From the NCBI GenBank assembly GCA_030770545.1, contig JAUCMP010000028.1:15565001-15629000 (forward strand): DNA of 64,000 bases, given 5' to 3'. Within the stretch, counting starts at the first letter, position 1. Every line of letters begins with the position of its first letter. Made by a program: the position numbers and the translations under genes. The notes below the pieces were generated by a model, which saw only the letters and a list, made by a program, of their open reading frames with translations, did not search any database and had not been told where the DNA came from. This DNA comes from Macropodus opercularis (taxonomy: Eukaryota > Chordata > Actinopteri > Anabantiformes > Osphronemidae). This document shows positions 61,101-64,000 of this stretch, piece after piece.

Positions 61101-64000
61101 TCCCTGTGGCATACGTTCAAACTGGAAGAACCCTAGTGGGCAGATAAATGCCGTCTTCTCTTTGTCTTCCTCAGCCATAGCTATTTGGTAATAGCCACTT
61201 CTCAAGTCAAGAACAGAGAACCACCTGCTTCCCGACAGGGAATCCAAGACCTCATCAATACAGGGTGTGGTATACTGGTCAGGCACTGTTCGACTGTTCA
61301 AGAGTCTGTAATCAATACACATTCTTATTGTCCCATTTTTCTTTCTGACAATCACTATTGGAGAAGCATAGGGGCTGCGAGACTCTTTAATAATGCCAGC
61401 ACCTAAGAGCTCTTGAAGATGTTTTCTCACGTCATCAATGTCAGCAGGAGTCAGGCGGCGTGAGCGCTGTCGGAAGGGTCGGGGGTCAGTCAGCCGAATG
61501 GTGTGCTCTACACCTTTAGCTAATCCAACATCCCATTCACTCAGGGAGAAAACACTGGACCTTTGAGATAGTTTCCTCACTAACCGCTCCTTCCACTCTT
61601 CTGAAACATCAGAGTCTCCAAAGTTAATGCGATTACTATCGAAACTTGCTGATGGTGTTTTTCCTGGAGGAACAGCTGTGACACTATCTGTACGATACAC
61701 ATGTCCCATAACCATTCCCACTGGTACTGTTGTCTCCTGACGGGACTGGTTCTGAACCAGTATTCTAAAGTTGTTAACTGTTACTGCTGGGGCAGGTACT
61801 ACCATGGGCTGCAACATCAAGCTGCCTGGAAGTGGAGCTGAGGGAGATGAATCAATCATTAGGATTTCCTTCACCACCGGCTGAGTAAAATCAACTTTAC
61901 ATATAATCTGCTGATCTTCACCTGGGTGTAGAGTCAAGGGTCCAGGGCCTTGCCATGTCACTACACCAACTTGGTCGTCCTCATCATTGATTGTGGACCC
62001 AGAGTCAGTTACTGTAATGTCCCTTCCCCAGCCAGCTTGTATTCCTAGTGTTTGCATAATGTCAATTCCACGGTCTCTACACTGCCTCACCAGACTCCTT
62101 ACATGACTGGTGTTGGTTCCCACAATGACAGGAGTCTGTTCTGTGGTCCGAGGGCTAGGGCAGATAAGTGCAAGAACAGTTACAATTTTGCTGGAGCCAG
62201 TGACTTCTGGGGGATACTCTAAATCCACTACCACGTAGCCACGGTAGGGGTAACTATCTTCTGATTCACTCAGACCCCAGAGAGCCAGGCCAGATACAGG
62301 GTGTATTGGAACATCGCTCAGGTTCTTTTGGTACCACGCTTCAAAGATTATGGTGACCTGGGAACCACTGTCAAACAGAGCGTCACAGAGATGTCCGTTC
62401 ACTCTTAACTGTACTGTACTAGGTGGACCGACTAAACCTTCTGGTATCCCAGAGTTTCCAGGTGTAGACACATGACTTCTCTTCACAGTACAGTGAGTGT
62501 CTTCCCCTGAAGTGATGGTAGCAGGTGGGTTTTCTTTGGACAGTTTAAGAGCTTGGATCAATTTTTTTATCACTCTACTTTGATTCTCTTGATTAGAGCA
62601 TTTAGATGCAAAATGCCCATTTTCTCCACATCTATAGCAGAATCGCTGTTCACAGGCTTGTGAGAATCTGGCAGGGGAATGTACTTTAGTGGGGGCTTCC
62701 ACTGTCAAGACATTAGCTGGGTGGAATGATCCAGCTTCTGTTACTTTCCTATCTAGTTTCGTCTGCAGTCTCTTTACCTGTTTCTTTAAAGCTCTCAGCT
62801 CACTGTCCTGGCTGTTCTCACTTACTGGTAGGGTGAGTGGAAGCGTACGCTCTGAACACTCCATTTGTTTTTCACTCGAAGGTACCACCACAGAGGTGAC
62901 AATAGACTTGAGCTCTTTAATTTCAGTTTTCAAGCGCTGAATCTCTGTGTGCTTGGAATCAGTACACTGCTTGTTCTGTACCTGATTTATTGAAGCGTTG
63001 AGTTTCATTCTGGATGCCTCATATTCCTCTTCAGCACGGATCTCACTCAAGAGCTGCAGGAATGTGGGCGGCCTAGACTTCCTCTCTCTTAAGCGCAGCT
63101 GGATCAGCATTAGGTCCGCAGCAACTGCTCCTCTCAACAGCTGTTCCACCCGGGCTCTGTCCATATTCTCATGGGGAAGGCCACCTCTCTGCACAACTTT
63201 AGAGAGATCTCGCTCCAATCGTCTCAGAAAATCAGACAATTTCTCTCCTGGCTGCTGTTGCAAGAGACGGAAAGCAAAGTACAAGTCATCACCTGACTCA
63301 GCAGTTCCAAAGGCACTTTCCAGGGCCTCTAAGTACATCTTAGGTTCAGCATCAGGGTTGCTGGTTCGTACTGCCTTGACTATTTCCAGTGCTGGACCCT
63401 TTAAACTTTCCACTAACCTGCGTCTTTTCTCCTTATCAGTACACTCACTTTCCTCCACCATGAGCCATGCTTGCTCCAGCCAGTGGTCAAACTGCTCCTC
63501 GTTTGCTGGAACAGGTTGTGTCCCTGAGAAAACACGCAGCCTCCGATATCCACTTTCAGCTGGGGGTTTGTTGGTCTTTTCTAAGAAGTCACCAAACGCT
63601 TGCAACAAGTTATGAGAGGTTGTGGACTGCTGTGCTCCTGGCATTAGGGCTCTAATGTCATCCATAGTTTTCCCTTCAGTCTGAAGAAGAGCTCTTAACT
63701 TGCTATGGAAGTCAACCTCAGCAGGTTGAGCTTCATCCATAGTGACTAATGCCCATACTGATTCACCATCAGGGAGATGCACTTCAGGCGGTACGCTGAC
63801 CGTAGTTAGGGCTTCTTTGCATTCACATAAAACCATAAGGTTGTTTAGTCTAGCATTAAAGGTTCTTCCCCTAACACGTACTCTGCCCAAACACTTGATA
63901 GTCTCTAGAGTCTCTTCAATTTGTGCTACTTCTACCGTTTCTGGGGCAATTACTAGCAGTCCATGAGCTTCATCCAAGCCTTCGCCCCTGCACCACCCCT
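58101..64000 (-). CDS. Ty3/gypsy Gag-Pol polyprotein with PNMA-like Gag (5' end outside window)
   Basis: A single open frame of over 1960 codons without stop or frameshift, still open at the window edge; the codon at 63977 is TTG, so the true start lies upstream. Residue numbers count from that codon. Gag (about 1-330) shows the WCRG-type N-terminus and capsid-like block with WLEQAW, EKRRRLVESLKGPA and QQPGEKLSDFLRRLE, as in vertebrate PNMA proteins. A Lys/Glu-rich coiled-coil-like stretch follows, then zinc knuckle CYRCGENGHFASKC (about 446), aspartic protease DSG (about 536), reverse transcriptase YLDD (about 986), RNase H (VDAS about 1158), integrase HHCC (about 1426-1463) and D,D,E core (about 1482, 1547, 1583), a GPY/F-like module (about 1715-1740) and an acidic Ser-rich tail. 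Gag and Pol are fused in one frame. No env frame lies before the LTR. Confidence 0.93.
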   Translation of the reverse strand, partial: GWCRGEGLDEAHGLLVIAPETVEVAQIEETLETIKCLGRVRVRGRTFNARLNNLMVLCECKEALTTVSVPPEVHLPDGESVWALVTMDEAQPAEVDFHSKLRALLQTEGKTMDDIRALMPGAQQSTTSHNLLQAFGDFLEKTNKPPAESGYRRLRVFSGTQPVPANEEQFDHWLEQAWLMVEESECTDKEKRRRLVESLKGPALEIVKAVRTSNPDAEPKMYLEALESAFGTAESGDDLYFAFRLLQQQPGEKLSDFLRRLERDLSKVVQRGGLPHENMDRARVEQLLRGAVAADLMLIQLRLRERKSRPPTFLQLLSEIRAEEEYEASRMKLNASINQVQNKQCTDSKHTEIQRLKTEIKELKSIVTSVVVPSSEKQMECSERTLPLTLPVSENSQDSELRALKKQVKRLQTKLDRKVTEAGSFHPANVLTVEAPTKVHSPARFSQACEQRFCYRCGENGHFASKCSNQENQSRVIKKLIQALKLSKENPPATITSGEDTHCTVKRSHVSTPGNSGIPEGLVGPPSTVQLRVNGHLCDALFDSGSQVTIIFEAWYQKNLSDVPIHPVSGLALWGLSESEDSYPYRGYVVVDLEYPPEVTGSSKIVTVLALICPSPRTTEQTPVIVGTNTSHVRSLVRQCRDRGIDIMQTLGIQAGWGRDITVTDSGSTINDEDDQVGVVTWQGPGPLTLHPGEDQQIICKVDFTQPVVKEILMIDSSPSAPLPGSLMLQPMVVPAPAVTVNNFRILVQNQSRQETTVPVGMVMGHVYRTDSVTAVPPGKTPSASFDSNRINFGDSDVSEEWKERLVRKLSQRSSVFSLSEWDVGLAKGVEHTIRLTDPRPFRQRSRRLTPADIDDVRKHLQELLGAGIIKESRSPYASPIVIVRKKNGTIRMCIDYRLLNSRTVPDQYTTPCIDEVLDSLSGSRWFSVLDLRSGYYQIAMAEEDKEKTAFICPLGFFQFERMPQGITGAPATFQRLMEKTVGDMNLLQVLVYLDDLIVFGRTLEEHEERLLKVLDRLEEAGLKISLDKCQFCQSKVKYLGHIVSAEGVSPDQEKIEAVTHWTLPTNLKTLRSFLGFCGYYRRFIANYAAIVRPLTELTKGYAPTQKNRKNAKDPTKKYLSESEPFGDRWDQYCTDAFHQIIYCLTHAPVLAFADPERPYVLHVDASLKGLGAVLYQEYPEGLRPVAFASRKLSQSEKRYPIHQLEFLSLKWAVVDKFHDYLYGARFTVRTDNNPLTYVLSTAKLNAVGHRWLAALSTYEFDIRYRPGKHNIDADLLSRNFPDADDITAWETIPKDGVKSICQQVCIPRSGDNTLRYVDQLGASPDCIPDLYAFPMRLQLKSLEHLSTVELRNAQRADAVIGPAIKAVEQQAWSEVNLNDPEFLQLKREADRLILKDGLLHRVSKRPSGEEATQLVLPKEFREVVLKSLHDDLGHLGIERTTDLLRSRFFWPKMSKDAEQHVKNCGACVTRKSPCQKVAPLHQITSAGPMDLVCIDFLSVEPDSKGMSNVLVVTDHFTRYAQAFPTKNQKAHTVAKVLVDKYFVHYGLPARIHSDQGRDFESCLIGNLLRMLGVRKSRTTPYHPQGDPQPERFNRTLLSMLGTLSQEKKRQWSQHVGYLVNAYNSTRCDATGYSPYFLMFGREARLPVDVCFGTSSDGNGESHSGYVAKLKEDLRRAYQLASEAADKSHHRNKRSYDKRVGFQSLEVGDRVLLKNLGLRGKHKLQARWSPVPYTVVGKMPNLPVYKVKPEGRRGDIKTIHRDHILPIGHLVRLPSAEREDDLPKVLKTRERTSRRQMQTTTDILPTLQEPQESDVSSDSDYCRLYRPYHTRLRERERSHRSAIQPSAMKEEDLPFSQSSDSHEEDGLEADSQTEEVQESGQNSGPQEESDSGQEEPESDTDTNGMQSVEETERPCVSRGDRPRNSRPKRTVKPVVRLTYDEPGKGRDQPITIIHRGVVIKIGGSS

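Noticed and set aside
62998..63615. 205-codon plus-strand open frame
   Set aside because: Antisense shadow of the Gag region of the retrotransposon.

Overview
The window is nuclear DNA of a ray-finned fish, most likely a teleost. It holds intron-rich vertebrate genes with compact introns, CA microsatellites, teleost-type dispersed repeats and a Ty3/gypsy retrotransposon. I recognised the genes from spliced conceptual translation, checking splice sites and reading phase by hand. No species can be named from the sequence.

Layout. (1) 796-26986, minus strand: the 5' part of a fibrillar collagen gene, col11a1 (collagen XI alpha-1). It runs from the signal-peptide exon through the laminin-G/TSPN domain, the variable region with separate acidic and basic exons, the minor helix, the telopeptide and the first 18 exons of the major triple helix. 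The 3' part lies off the left edge. I placed 32 coding exons, 921 codons if all are used, with every junction in phase. Intron 1 carries a 1.37-kb G-rich 16-bp minisatellite. (2) 26987-37190: intergenic, with no supportable gene; it holds a dispersed repeat relic and two CTCF-like motifs close to the next promoter. (3) about 37190-48250, plus strand: a complete rnpc3 gene (U11/U12-65K protein of the minor spliceosome), 14 coding exons, 512 codons. Its last coding intron is itself U12-type. Its 3'UTR carries a tandem U12-type 5' splice-site element (the USSE autoregulatory element known from vertebrate rnpc3), placed between two alternative 3' splice sites. (4) 49870-50024, plus strand: a frameshifted exon relic of pancreatic alpha-amylase, in the position and orientation expected from the conserved vertebrate order col11a1 - rnpc3 - amylase. 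(5) 50025-56968: no gene seen; a TTAA-type MITE-like fragment near 53624. (6) 56969-64000, minus strand: the 3' part of a Ty3/gypsy LTR retrotransposon with one long intact Gag-Pol frame, a polypurine tract and a 1048-bp 3' LTR. Its Gag resembles the vertebrate PNMA (paraneoplastic Ma antigen) family.

How the parts relate. col11a1 and rnpc3 are divergent neighbours separated by about 10 kb, and the synteny with tetrapods supports both identifications. rnpc3 is the clearest regulatory story: a minor-spliceosome protein gene that needs the minor spliceosome for its own expression and carries a U11-binding element in its 3'UTR that can sense U11/U12 levels. The most unusual mobile element is the PNMA-like Gag-Pol retrotransposon, a representative of the lineage from which the domesticated PNMA genes are thought to come.
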